Assembly (NCBI RefSeq): GCF_902706195.1
Contig: NZ_CACSJO010000001.1
Location: 248,001-312,000 of the forward strand
DNA: 64,000 nucleotides
Direction of reading: 5' to 3'
From: Novosphingobium sp. 18050
Lineage (GTDB): Bacteria > Pseudomonadota > Alphaproteobacteria > Sphingomonadales > Sphingomonadaceae
The notes beneath the pieces are model-generated. The model had not been told where the DNA came from. It made no database searches and saw only the letters and a list, made by a program, of their open reading frames with translations. Each line of letters starts with the position of its first letter. Positions within the stretch are counted from its first letter, which is position 1. The translations under genes were made by a program, and so were the position numbers. Below are positions 7,270 through 15,828 of this stretch, piece by piece.

Positions 7270-9822
7270 ATGAAATCCGTCCAGCTACGCATAGTTCTGC
7301 TTGCGACGAGTTCACTAGCTTGCGCCGCGCCCGCTTTTGCACAGGATGCTTCCCGCGATACCGCCAGGGCCAGTATCGGCAGCAACGACATCATCGTCAC
7401 CGCACGTCGCAGCGAGGAACGCCTCCAGGACGTGCCGATCTCGATCACCGTCTTCAATCAGGAGCAACTGTCCGCCCGCAACGTGGTGAACGCCGGCGAC
7501 CTGGCGACGTATACGCCGTCGCTGTCCTCGAACAGCAACTTCGGCTCGGAGAACACCACCTTCGCCATCCGCGGCTTCGCACAGGACATTGGCACGCTGC
7601 CGTCGGTGGGAACCTACTTCGCCGAAGTCGTGACCCCGCGCGGGGCCTCCAACGGCCTCCCCACAGGTGACGGCGTGCTGCCGGGCGCGTTCTTCGACCT
7701 GCAGAACGTTCAGGTGCTCAAAGGTCCACAGGGGACGCTGTTCGGCCGCAACACCACCGGCGGCGCTGTGTTGCTCGTCCCTCAAAAACCGACAAGCGTG
7801 CTGGAAGGCTACGTCGAAGGCACGATCGGCAACTACGACACGCGCCGTGTCCAGGGCGCGATCAACATCCCGCTGGCGGATACTTTCAAGGTCCGCCTCT
7901 CGGGCGATCGCATGGTCCGCGACGGCTACCTCAAGAACCAGAGCGGCATCGGCCCGAAGGACTTCAACGATGTAGATTACTACGCGTTGCGCCTCAGCGT
8001 GGTTGCTGACCTGACACCCGATATCGAGAACTACCTGATCGCCTCTTACGTCCACTCCGACACCCACGGACCGATCACGAAACTGGTTGCGGTGGACCCG
8101 ACCGAGGGACTGGGGGGCCTCTTTGCGAGCCAGATCGCGCGGCAGGGCACGGGTTTCTATAACGTCATCAATCCGCTCGCGAACTCGTATTCCAAGATCG
8201 ATCAGTGGCAGGTGATCAACAACACCACCTGGCACGCCTCCGACAACGTGACCGTCAAGAACATCGCAAGCTACGCCGAGTACAAGCAAACGATGAACGC
8301 GCCCCAGTTCGGGGTCGACGCGATCATCGACTTCGGCGCGCTCACCGGCGGGGCGCTGCCGATCGGCACCTACCACGTTCCCTTTACGCAGATTTCGCCC
8401 CCGCCCGGTCTCAAGACGGCCAACCAGTACACTTTCACCGACGAACTGCAGATTCAGGGCAAGGCGATGGACAATCGCCTAAACTGGCAGGTCGGCGCCT
8501 ATGCCGAGATCAGCAATCCGCTGGGGTCTGCAGGCAGCCAATCGCCCTTCCTCGCCTCGTGCACAGACCAGGGGGCGAACTTCCAGTGCAATGACCCGAT
8601 CGGTTTCCTCACCTATCTGGGCGCGGTGCAACAGGCCATCGCGACGGGCGGAAATCCGGCGCTGGTACCGCCGATCCACGTCGGCTCGGTCAACTACACG
8701 GTAGGCAAGACCTTCTTCCAGGATTACGGCCTCTACGCACAGGCAACTTATTCACTGACCAGCCAGCTCAAGCTGACCGGCGGCCTCCGCTACACCTGGG
8801 ACAAGCAGCGCAATTCCAGTCTGCGCCAGACCTATACGCTGAACTATCCGCCCGCGTACGGCCTTTTCCCCGCGCTGCCCGGCGCACCCAACCCGCGGTG
8901 TACCGACCCAACGGCGATCGCGAACGGCTGCGTAACAACGCTGCGCCAGAAGTCGAGCAAGCCGACCTGGCTCATCGACCTGGACTACAACCTGACGCCA
9001 GACGCGATGGTCTACGCCAAGTACGCCCGGGGCTACCGCGCCGCCACCATCGCGGCAAACGTCGCCGCGCCGCTGAATCTGGTCGCACCGGAAAAGGTCG
9101 ACAGCTTCGAACTGGGCTTCAAAAGCAGCTTCTACGGCGCGGTCAACGGCACTTTCAACTTGGCCGCGTTCTATAACGACTTCGCCCACCAACAGCTTCA
9201 GGTCGGCTTCAATGCCGTCCCGGGCAGCGGCCAGGCATCGACGGCGGCGCCGGTCAACTCCGGCAAGTCCGAAATCTACGGACTCGAGGCAGAGGCAACG
9301 ATCAATCCGTTCGAGGGCCTCGCGCTCTCGGGCAGCTACACATACCTCCATACCGAGATCAAATCAGTCCCGGAGGCTCTTTACACTTACACCGATCCGA
9401 ACTTCACCCTCGCCGCCCCGTTCGAAGTGGGCGATCCTGAAGTCCTCTCGCCCAAGCACAAGTTCACCGTCTCGGCGAACTACACCCTGCCTCTGAACGA
9501 AAGCATAGGCCGGATCTCCTTCGGCGTGGCGTACACCTACCGCACCAAGATGCTGGTCAACTATATCGACCGCGAGAACCCCAACCCGGCCCTCGCCGCT
9601 TTCAGCACCCTGCCCTCGCTCGGACTGCTGAACCTGAACTTCGGATGGGATTCGATCGCCGGCGCACCGATCGACCTTTCCCTGTTCGCGACAAACGTGA
9701 CCAAGAAAAAGTATTACAGCTTCGCAGCTGGCCTCGGCTCACCGGAAGTCGGGTTTGAAACCGCATCGGTGGGTGAGCCACGCATGTACGGCCTGCGCCT
9801 AAAGTACCACTTCGGCACCTGA
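7270..9822 (+). CDS. TonB-dependent outer-membrane receptor
   Basis: This 850-aa protein has a signal peptide ending AAPAFA before QDAS. Next come an IIVTARR TonB-box-like segment, a plug domain with LQDVPISITVFNQEQLS, FAIRGFAQD and VQVLKGPQGTLFGRNTTGGAV, and a beta-barrel ending GEPRMYGLRLKYHFGT with a terminal aromatic stretch. It takes up an unknown substrate across the outer membrane by TonB energy. The ATG at 7270 follows GAGGGAGAGAGAG. It stands alone between tRNA-Glu(CTC) and a tRNA-Glu fragment, consistent with an acquired or mobile cargo gene. Confidence 0.92.
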   Translation: MKSVQLRIVLLATSSLACAAPAFAQDASRDTARASIGSNDIIVTARRSEERLQDVPISITVFNQEQLSARNVVNAGDLATYTPSLSSNSNFGSENTTFAIRGFAQDIGTLPSVGTYFAEVVTPRGASNGLPTGDGVLPGAFFDLQNVQVLKGPQGTLFGRNTTGGAVLLVPQKPTSVLEGYVEGTIGNYDTRRVQGAINIPLADTFKVRLSGDRMVRDGYLKNQSGIGPKDFNDVDYYALRLSVVADLTPDIENYLIASYVHSDTHGPITKLVAVDPTEGLGGLFASQIARQGTGFYNVINPLANSYSKIDQWQVINNTTWHASDNVTVKNIASYAEYKQTMNAPQFGVDAIIDFGALTGGALPIGTYHVPFTQISPPPGLKTANQYTFTDELQIQGKAMDNRLNWQVGAYAEISNPLGSAGSQSPFLASCTDQGANFQCNDPIGFLTYLGAVQQAIATGGNPALVPPIHVGSVNYTVGKTFFQDYGLYAQATYSLTSQLKLTGGLRYTWDKQRNSSLRQTYTLNYPPAYGLFPALPGAPNPRCTDPTAIANGCVTTLRQKSSKPTWLIDLDYNLTPDAMVYAKYARGYRAATIAANVAAPLNLVAPEKVDSFELGFKSSFYGAVNGTFNLAAFYNDFAHQQLQVGFNAVPGSGQASTAAPVNSGKSEIYGLEAEATINPFEGLALSGSYTYLHTEIKSVPEALYTYTDPNFTLAAPFEVGDPEVLSPKHKFTVSANYTLPLNESIGRISFGVAYTYRTKMLVNYIDRENPNPALAAFSTLPSLGLLNLNFGWDSIAGAPIDLSLFATNVTKKKYYSFAAGLGSPEVGFETASVGEPRMYGLRLKYHFGT

Positions 9823-9941
9823 CGAGCGGATACGGGGGGATAGTAACGAGAACTACTCCTCGCCGTAATGCAGCGGGACCGGAGGCATCTGCATGGCTCT
9901 GAGCCGAAGAGGAAAGCACGTCCCGGCCAAGCGATCGACCG

Positions 9942-9988
9942 CCTTCTGAGAGAGCCAAAATATCAGTGATTTTGGATCTCTCAGAAGG
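9942..9988. repeat. Long stem-loop after the TonB-dependent receptor
   Basis: A 12-bp outer arm (CCTTCTGAGAGA with TCTCTCAGAAGG) is followed by one mismatch and a 7-bp inner arm (CCAAAAT with ATTTTGG) around a 7-nt loop. It begins 119 bp after the receptor stop. It could be a terminator without a U-tract or an element end. Confidence 0.5.
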
Positions 9989-10134
9989 TTCGATCAACGC
10001 CAACGAAGGCGTTCCGGAAACCTTGTCCGTACAGTTTTGGTTTCGGCACCAGCCTTCGCCGAACCTTCCTCTATCAAACCATCAAATATGTGCTCAAATT
10101 CGCGCAGGCTGAGATGTGTATGGAGCCAATTTCA

Positions 10135-10185
10135 GGCCCTCTCGCGGCTGGAACACGGGTTCGATTGTCTTAGAGGTCAGCATTT
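10135..10185 (+). pseudogene. Decayed 3' half of tRNA-Glu (CTC)
   Basis: Aligned by eye to the tRNA-Glu(CTC) 3' half plus its downstream ATTT, 44 of 51 bases match without gaps. The anticodon loop CTCTC and GTTCGATT are kept, while acceptor pairing and CCA are lost (GCA instead of CCA). There is no 5' half. This is the expected trace of site-specific integration at the 3' end of a tRNA gene, or of a segmental duplication. Confidence 0.65.
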
Positions 10186-10225
10186 GCACCAGCCTTAGGC
10201 GGGCACAATTTCATCGATATAAAAG

Positions 10226-10960
10226 TCACCTGCAGGCACTCCAGCCTTGGGTGCGACTTGCCTGATCCAGATGCAGGTGATCCGCGTGGGCTGCGTTGTA
10301 GTCGGGCGACAGGACCGTCGAGAAGCTCGTACAGGCGCTGTCGCGCACCATGTGGAGGAAAGCGGATGCCTCCTCGTCAGAGGTTCCCGAGGCCTTCCAG
10401 TCCCGCAGTACGGTGACCCGCCGCCCATCGGCGAAAACAAAGGCCGCGATGTCGATCGCATTACCGCGCGCATGTTCGCTCCAGTTGCCTTGCTCGCCGC
10501 CGCCGATCCGGCGGCAGTTGGCCGTGCCCAGATGCTCGATCCGCACTACCGCCTGTCCGAAGGTCTCCTCCGCGGCAGGCTGGACACCGTGGCGCAGCCA
10601 CCAGGCCAGCCCTGCATCGACCCCGCAGGTCGCCTGGGCGCCCGCTGGCCGCAATATGACATCAAGGTGGGCCGGAGCAGCAAGAGTCTTGCGGTCAGCC
10701 CTGTGGCACGCCCCCTCGCCCTCCGGCGGGAGCGCCGTGACATCGATCCCGCTGCGCGCCAGGAAAGCGCGGCACTGCGCCTTGTCGCTGCGTAGTGCCG
10801 CCAGCTTGTGCTCGGTCGCCCAGCCCGGTGGGTCGTCGAGCGCGAGCGGCGCCCAGGGATCGTATTCCGGATGGTCGCGCAGCCATGCCCGACCAGCGAT
10901 GAACAGGCACCCGGCCAGAAAAATGGTAAGGACGATGCGGTCGAGCGGAGGAAAAGCCAT
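10226..10960 (-). CDS. Extensin-like C-terminal domain protein
   Basis: This 244-aa protein begins with an N-terminal membrane anchor (VLTIFLAGCLFIAGRAWL) and then shows the extensin-like family pattern: CRAFL, DVTALPP, CG(V) before a Leu-Ala run, ANCRRIGG, SEHARGNAIDIAAF and DYNAAHADHLHLD. The H..D and HxDHxHxD residues look like metal ligands of a DD-peptidase-like or D-Ala-D-Ala carboxypeptidase fold. It probably acts on the periplasmic or cell-wall face; substrate unproven. The ATG at 10960 was chosen because the upstream extension would overlap the next gene. Confidence 0.8.
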   Translation of the reverse strand: MAFPPLDRIVLTIFLAGCLFIAGRAWLRDHPEYDPWAPLALDDPPGWATEHKLAALRSDKAQCRAFLARSGIDVTALPPEGEGACHRADRKTLAAPAHLDVILRPAGAQATCGVDAGLAWWLRHGVQPAAEETFGQAVVRIEHLGTANCRRIGGGEQGNWSEHARGNAIDIAAFVFADGRRVTVLRDWKASGTSDEEASAFLHMVRDSACTSFSTVLSPDYNAAHADHLHLDQASRTQGWSACR

Positions 10961-10991
10961 GCACGAACAAGCCGCGCGACAGTAAATCGTT

Positions 10992-11192
10992 TCAGGAGTC
11001 CAGCATCGCAAAGATCGCCCAGGCCAACCCGGTTGCCGCCAGGAACAGCGACCAGGACCAGTAAAACCCGTGCCCCTGCAAGCTGACATGCTCGATCGCC
11101 AGCATTCCGCCGTGCGATCCGTTCGAACCCAATATGCCCGAGACGATCCAGGTCAGCAGCGCTCCCGGTATCAGGGCCTTCACGAAAGCCAT
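10992..11192 (-). CDS. Small membrane protein, unknown function (66 aa)
   Basis: The protein has two hydrophobic segments (ALIPGALLTWIVSGILG and SLFLAATGLAWAIFAML), so it is probably a two-pass inner-membrane protein. GAGGTG precedes the ATG at 11192 by 8 nt, better than the upstream start at 11225. It lies 31 bp upstream of the extensin-like gene on the same strand and may be co-transcribed with it. I recognise no domain. Confidence 0.55.
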   Translation of the reverse strand: MAFVKALIPGALLTWIVSGILGSNGSHGGMLAIEHVSLQGHGFYWSWSLFLAATGLAWAIFAMLDS

Positions 11193-11334
11193 GGCATTGC
11201 ACCTCGGTAGACTTCCCAGTTCCACTTCGAGTGTCTCACCCTGCGGTTAAGCGGGCGTTAGCGCCGTGTCATGTTGCTCGCGGTGATGATGGCGAACCGC
11301 CAAGCCTGTGGATAATTCCGGCATATCCTGCGGA

Positions 11335-11366
11335 CAAAAAAAGGGGAGCGCTTGGCGCCCCCCTTC
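11335..11366 (-). terminator. Rho-independent terminator of the amino acid permease gene
   Basis: A G/C-rich stem (11341-11351 with 11355-11365, one mismatch, loop TTG) is followed on the minus strand by a run of T. It lies 24 bp after the permease stop. Confidence 0.8.
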
Positions 11367-11389
11367 GTTTTCTTGACGTCTCGGCGGCG

Positions 11390-12898
11390 TCAGACGACCG
11401 GCGGGGGGGCGTCGGCGTCGACCTCATGCACCTCGACGAGGCCGCGCCCGACATGGCTGCGGCTACGGCTGTAGGCATAGTAGACGATAAGACCGAGGAT
11501 CGCCCAGCCCACGAACAGCGCGATCGTGTGGAGCGAAAGGCTGAAGAACAGGTAGATACAGCCTAAGATCGCCAGCGGCGCCGTGAACATAACCGCAGGC
11601 GTGCGGAACGGACGCTTGCGGGTGGGATCGGTGCGGCGCAGCACCATCACCGCGATCGACACGGCGGCGAAAGCGAACAGCGTGCCCGAATTGGACACGT
11701 CGGCCAGCAGGCCCACCGGGAAGAATGCGGCGAAAATCGCGACGAACACACCCGTCAGCAGAGTGATGACGTGCGGCGTGTGATAGCGAGGGTGAACCCT
11801 GGAGAAGAACTCCGGCAGCAGCCCGTCGCGGCTCATCACGAAGAAGATGCGGGTCTGGCCGAACATCATCATCAGGATGACCGAAGGCAGCGCGATGATC
11901 GCCGCCGCACCGACCAGCCAGCCGACGAACGGGTAGTTCACCTGACGCAGCGTCCAGGCCAGGGCTTCCTTGGAACACACCACAGCGTTGTCGTGGATGG
12001 CCGAGCAGGCCTGGGCCAGAGCCGGGGTTCCGGGCGAGAGCACCTCGCCGCCGGGGCCGAAGACCGGCTGCGCGCCGACGGTGCCGATCACGCCGGCCGC
12101 CACCAGCATGTAGAAGACCGTGCAGATCGCAAGGCTGCCGATCAGGCCGATCGGCATGTTGCGCTGCGGGTTCTTGGTTTCTTCGGCAGCGGTCGAAACC
12201 GCGTCGAAACCAACGTAGGCGAAGAAAATGGAGGCCGCCGCACCAGAGATGCCGGCAAACCCGAGCGGTGCGAACGGCGTGAACTGGCCGCTCTTGATCA
12301 CCGGGATCGTCAGGAAGACGAAGAAGGTGAGCGCAAGGATCTTGATGCCCACCAGGACCGCGTTAACGGTGGCGCTTTCCTTGGTGCCCTTGATCAGCAG
12401 TGCGGTGACGCAGGCCGCGATCATCATCGCCGGCAGGTTGATGATGCCGCCGTCGAAGGGGCCGCGCACCAGTTCCAGCGGGATGTCGATGTTGAAACTG
12501 GTGTTGAGCCAGCCGATGAAATAGCCCGACCACCCGACCGAAACCGCGCCTGCGGCAATGGCGTACTCCAGGATCAGCGCCCAGCCGACCATCCAAGCCA
12601 CCATTTCCCCCATGACGGCGTAGCTGTAGGTATAGGCAGAGCCGGAAACGGGCACCATCGCCGCCATCTCGGCGTAACAGAGTGCTGCCACAGCGCATAC
12701 GACGCCGGCGATGACGAAGGACAGCATCATGCCTGGCCCCGCCTTCTGCGCGGCCTCGGCGGTAAGAACGAAGATGCCGGTGCCGATAACGGCCCCGATG
12801 CCCAGCATGGTCAACTGGAAGGCGCCCAGGGACCGGTGAAGTGATTTCTTTTCAGCCGTCGCCAAAATGGCGTCGAGCGGCTTAACGCGTCCGAACAT
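11390..12898 (-). CDS. APC-family amino acid permease
   Basis: This 502-aa integral membrane protein has about 12 hydrophobic helices. The first carries the APC signature LTMLGIGAVIGTGIFVLTAEAA (unwound GxGxxG-type TM1), and SGSAYTYSYAVMGEMVAWMVGWALILEYA marks TM3. It resembles the cationic amino acid transporter branch. It imports amino acids by ion- or proton-coupled transport; exact substrate unknown. It is a single-gene unit with its own terminator and is divergent from panB. Confidence 0.9.
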   Translation of the reverse strand: MFGRVKPLDAILATAEKKSLHRSLGAFQLTMLGIGAVIGTGIFVLTAEAAQKAGPGMMLSFVIAGVVCAVAALCYAEMAAMVPVSGSAYTYSYAVMGEMVAWMVGWALILEYAIAAGAVSVGWSGYFIGWLNTSFNIDIPLELVRGPFDGGIINLPAMMIAACVTALLIKGTKESATVNAVLVGIKILALTFFVFLTIPVIKSGQFTPFAPLGFAGISGAAASIFFAYVGFDAVSTAAEETKNPQRNMPIGLIGSLAICTVFYMLVAAGVIGTVGAQPVFGPGGEVLSPGTPALAQACSAIHDNAVVCSKEALAWTLRQVNYPFVGWLVGAAAIIALPSVILMMMFGQTRIFFVMSRDGLLPEFFSRVHPRYHTPHVITLLTGVFVAIFAAFFPVGLLADVSNSGTLFAFAAVSIAVMVLRRTDPTRKRPFRTPAVMFTAPLAILGCIYLFFSLSLHTIALFVGWAILGLIVYYAYSRSRSHVGRGLVEVHEVDADAPPPVV

Positions 12899-13066
12899 TC
12901 GTGGACCCCCGAATTTGCGAGTGCCGGAAGCTAACGACTAGCAGGCTCTTGGCAAGGGCCAACCGCCGCAGCTTCCCCAGCTTCGCAACGATATTACCCC
13001 CTTTTGGCCAGAATGTTCCCCTTCAAAGGGGTTTGCCGGCGCGCAGGCCGACGCTACAAGCCGGGC

Positions 13067-13936
13067 ATGTCCACGACCTTCCAACTCGACACCGCGACCA
13101 GCCGCGCCAATCCCACGCCCGCGCCGATGAAGCGCCTGACGGTTCCGGCCATTCGCCGGCGCAAGAAGGACGGCGTCACCGCGGAGCCCATCGTCATGCT
13201 CACGGCCTATACGGCGCGGCAGGCACAGCTCCTCGACGAACACTGCGACCTGCTGCTGGTGGGCGATAGCCTGGGCCAGGTGATCTACGGGCTGCCCTCC
13301 AGCGTGCCGGTCACGCTGGAAATGATGATCGCCCACGGCGCTGCCGTGGTGCGCGGCAGCTATCACGCGGCGGTGATCGTCGACATGCCGTTTGGCTCGT
13401 ATGAGCAATCGCCGCAGCAGGCATTCGAGAACGCCGCCCGGCTGCTCAAGGAAACCGGCTGCGCGGGCGTAAAACTCGAAGGCGGTGTAGCGATGGCGGA
13501 AACCGTGCGATTCCTGGGCGAGCGCGGCATTCCGGTTATGGGCCATATCGGCCTCACCCCCCAGGCGGTGAACGTTCTGGGCGGCTACAATGCGCGGGGC
13601 CGCAGCGATGCCGAGGCTGCGAAGATCGTCGCCGATGCCAAGGCGCTCGACGATGCGGGCGCGTTCTCCATCGTCATCGAGGGCGTGGTCGAGCCCATCG
13701 CCATCGCGGCCACGCAGGCCATTTCCTGCCCCACCATCGGCATCGGTGGTTCAGCGCAGTGCGACGGGCAGGTGCTGGTTACCGAAGACATGCTCGGCAT
13801 GTTCGAGCGCGTACCCCGCTTCGTGAAGCGCTATGCCGACATGGCCTCCCTCGTTTCGGAAGCAGCGGCGCACTATGCCGCCGAAGTGCGCGACCGCAGC
13901 TTCCCCGGTATCGAGCAGACCTACCAGCCGAAATAA
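13067..13936 (+). CDS. panB: 3-methyl-2-oxobutanoate hydroxymethyltransferase (PanB)
   Basis: PanB transfers a hydroxymethyl group from methylene-THF to 2-oxoisovalerate to make ketopantoate for pantothenate/CoA synthesis. The 289-aa product shows [28 protein letters not shown] (metal-binding D), [35 protein letters not shown] and [18 protein letters not shown], all core motifs. The ATG at 13067 gives a normal length. A perfect hairpin separates it from the convergent TPR gene. Confidence 0.95.
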   Translation: MSTTFQLDTATSRANPTPAPMKRLTVPAIRRRKKDGVTAEPIVMLTAYTARQAQLLDEHCDLLLVGDSLGQVIYGLPSSVPVTLEMMIAHGAAVVRGSYHAAVIVDMPFGSYEQSPQQAFENAARLLKETGCAGVKLEGGVAMAETVRFLGERGIPVMGHIGLTPQAVNVLGGYNARGRSDAEAAKIVADAKALDDAGAFSIVIEGVVEPIAIAATQAISCPTIGIGGSAQCDGQVLVTEDMLGMFERVPRFVKRYADMASLVSEAAAHYAAEVRDRSFPGIEQTYQPK

Positions 13937-13941
13937 GTGCT

Positions 13942-13968
13942 GCGGTCCCGGACCTGATCCGGGACCGC
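13942..13968. terminator. Perfect hairpin between convergent genes (repeat copy 1)
   Basis: GCGGTCCCGGA pairs perfectly with TCCGGGACCGC around the loop CCTGA. It lies between the ends of panB and the TPR gene. The core CCGGAC(C/T)TGATCCGG recurs at 24486-24500 and 31600-31614. Confidence 0.7.
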
Positions 13969-13980
13969 TGGCAGGGCCGG

Positions 13981-15828
13981 TCAGCTCTTCACTCGCAACC
14001 GCTTGCGTGCGTCCGCGATCAAGGGGGTATCGCCGGCAATCGCCTGCGCCTTGTCCAGCAAAGCGCGCGCCTCATCGGGCTGGCTGTCCAGCATGGCATA
14101 GCTATATCCCAGCGCCTGGGTCGCCAAGGGGCTGGCGCGTTGCAGCCGGTAGGCGGCCAGCGCACTGTCGCGCGCGGCTTCAAGGTCTCCGGTCCCTGCC
14201 TGCGCCATCGCAAGGTCAGACAGCAACTCTACGTCGCCCTCGCCGCCATTGTCGCGCAGCCATGAAAGGATAGCGCGGGCGCGGCCAAGATCGCCCTCAC
14301 CGATCGACAACTGCGCGGCAGCGCGTAGCGCAGGCCGGCTGGTGGGGTTCTGCCGCAAGTATCCTTCGACAAGATCGCGCCCGCCGCGCAAGTCGCGTGC
14401 CATGGCATAGGCAGCGAAGCGGCGCTGGAACAGGCTGTCGGACATGCGGATCTCGGTCGCAAGAACATAGCGTGCCTGAGCCTCTGCGCCGCGCCCCAGC
14501 GCCAGCTGAACATCGCCCGCAAGCGCCTGTGCGTCGTAAAAGCCGGGGTCCGATTTGCGCGCCGCTTCCGCCGCGCCCTGCGCCGCCCCGTTCTGGCCAA
14601 GCTCCAATAGCTCACCGATCCGCCCCGCATCTCCAAGGATGCGCAGTGCCGCCACAGACGGGCGCGCAGCATGGTCGAGCAGTTCGCCCGCGCGCTGGCG
14701 ATCGCCAAGGACCTCCCAGGCCCGTGCGACCATCGTCAGGACGTAAGGCGACGCCTCGTCGCTGGCGATATCCTCGGCAAACCGCAAAGTGGCATAGCGA
14801 TACTGGTGGCCCATGCCGATGGCGCGCGCAAGCAGATCACGGGCCCGCCGATTGTCAGGCCTTGCGCGCAGCACAGCCTCAAGCGCCTCGGATGCGGCGG
14901 CAGGGTTGCCCGCCGCGATTTCCACCACGCCGCGCAGCATCTGCACGCCGGGCTGGCCGTCCAGCTTGCCCCTGGTGCGCGCCAGCAGACGGCGGGCGAG
15001 ATTGTAATTCCCAGCGCGCGCCGCCAGCGCGGCCTGCAGATAATAGGCCCGCGGGTTCTTCGGGCTGAGTTGCAGGACCCTGCGCGTCACCGTCAGGCAT
15101 TCGGTGGCATGGCCCAGTTCACCCAGTGTCGCGGCGTATTCCAGCAGGACCGACACATCTTTGGGGTCGCGTATTATGGCCTGTTCGAACCACGGAATCG
15201 CGGCCAGCAGGCCATAGCGGTCACGCACCAGCTGCCCGCGAAATTCCAGCGCACGCACGGAGCCGGGATCGAGCACGAGGGCGTGTTCCGCCGCATCGAT
15301 GGCAAGGCGGTGCTCTCCGCCCGCATACCGCAGATGCCCGATCTCGACCCAGAGCGAGGCGTCCTTCGGAATGATCGCCAGCGCCCTGTCATAGGCGCGG
15401 CCAGACGCGGGCAGATTGCCGTCCAGCCGCTCCAGCAGGCCCAGCGTGCGCCACCCGATGGCAGCCGTGGCTGGCGAGAAACGGCCCGGCACCAGCCATG
15501 GCCGCGCGCGGTCGCGCCGGCCTTGCGCCATCAGCGCCTGCCCCATCATCGCGCTGATGTCAGGGCCGGTCGCCCCGCGTACCAGCGCGGCCTTCAGTTT
15601 TGCCTCGGCGTCGATACCGTCGCCGCGTGCAAGGGCTTTCGCCGCCTGCTCAACCAGCACTTCGCGCTGCGGCCGCTCACCATGCGCGGGCTGTGCGTTG
15701 AGGCCGGTGAACAGGGCGACGAGGCACAGCAACGGGACGAGCGCCGAAACGCCCAGCCATCCGGCTCCCCTGCGCTTCCCGCGCCCGGCAGGGTCAGGAC
15801 TGGAGATCGTACTGCTTGAGCAGGTCAT
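13981..15828 (-). CDS. TPR-repeat protein of the PEP-CTERM/exopolysaccharide locus
   Basis: This ~615-aa protein has an N-terminal hydrophobic anchor after a basic stretch (RGKRRG, then GVSALVPLLCLVALFTGLNAQ) and many degenerate 34-residue TPR units from about residue 65 to the end. It is probably an exported or membrane-anchored scaffold, perhaps the PrsT-like partner found beside prsK/prsR. The start is uncertain. ATG at 15828 overlaps the prsR 3' end by 35 bp and keeps the basic N-terminus; it has no strong ribosome binding site. It is the last gene of the sugar transferase-prsK-prsR run. Confidence 0.75.
   Translation of the reverse strand: MTCSSSTISSPDPAGRGKRRGAGWLGVSALVPLLCLVALFTGLNAQPAHGERPQREVLVEQAAKALARGDGIDAEAKLKAALVRGATGPDISAMMGQALMAQGRRDRARPWLVPGRFSPATAAIGWRTLGLLERLDGNLPASGRAYDRALAIIPKDASLWVEIGHLRYAGGEHRLAIDAAEHALVLDPGSVRALEFRGQLVRDRYGLLAAIPWFEQAIIRDPKDVSVLLEYAATLGELGHATECLTVTRRVLQLSPKNPRAYYLQAALAARAGNYNLARRLLARTRGKLDGQPGVQMLRGVVEIAAGNPAAASEALEAVLRARPDNRRARDLLARAIGMGHQYRYATLRFAEDIASDEASPYVLTMVARAWEVLGDRQRAGELLDHAARPSVAALRILGDAGRIGELLELGQNGAAQGAAEAARKSDPGFYDAQALAGDVQLALGRGAEAQARYVLATEIRMSDSLFQRRFAAYAMARDLRGGRDLVEGYLRQNPTSRPALRAAAQLSIGEGDLGRARAILSWLRDNGGEGDVELLSDLAMAQAGTGDLEAARDSALAAYRLQRASPLATQALGYSYAMLDSQPDEARALLDKAQAIAGDTPLIADARKRLRVKS

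Larger units (their letters stand above)
9823..10225. other. Intergenic region with hairpin and tRNA remnant
   Basis: No gene is visible in these 403 bp. They contain a long stem-loop at 9942-9988 and a degraded 3' half of tRNA-Glu at 10135-10185, listed separately. The 11-mer GCACCAGCCTT also occurs twice, near 10049 and 10186. Confidence 0.5.
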
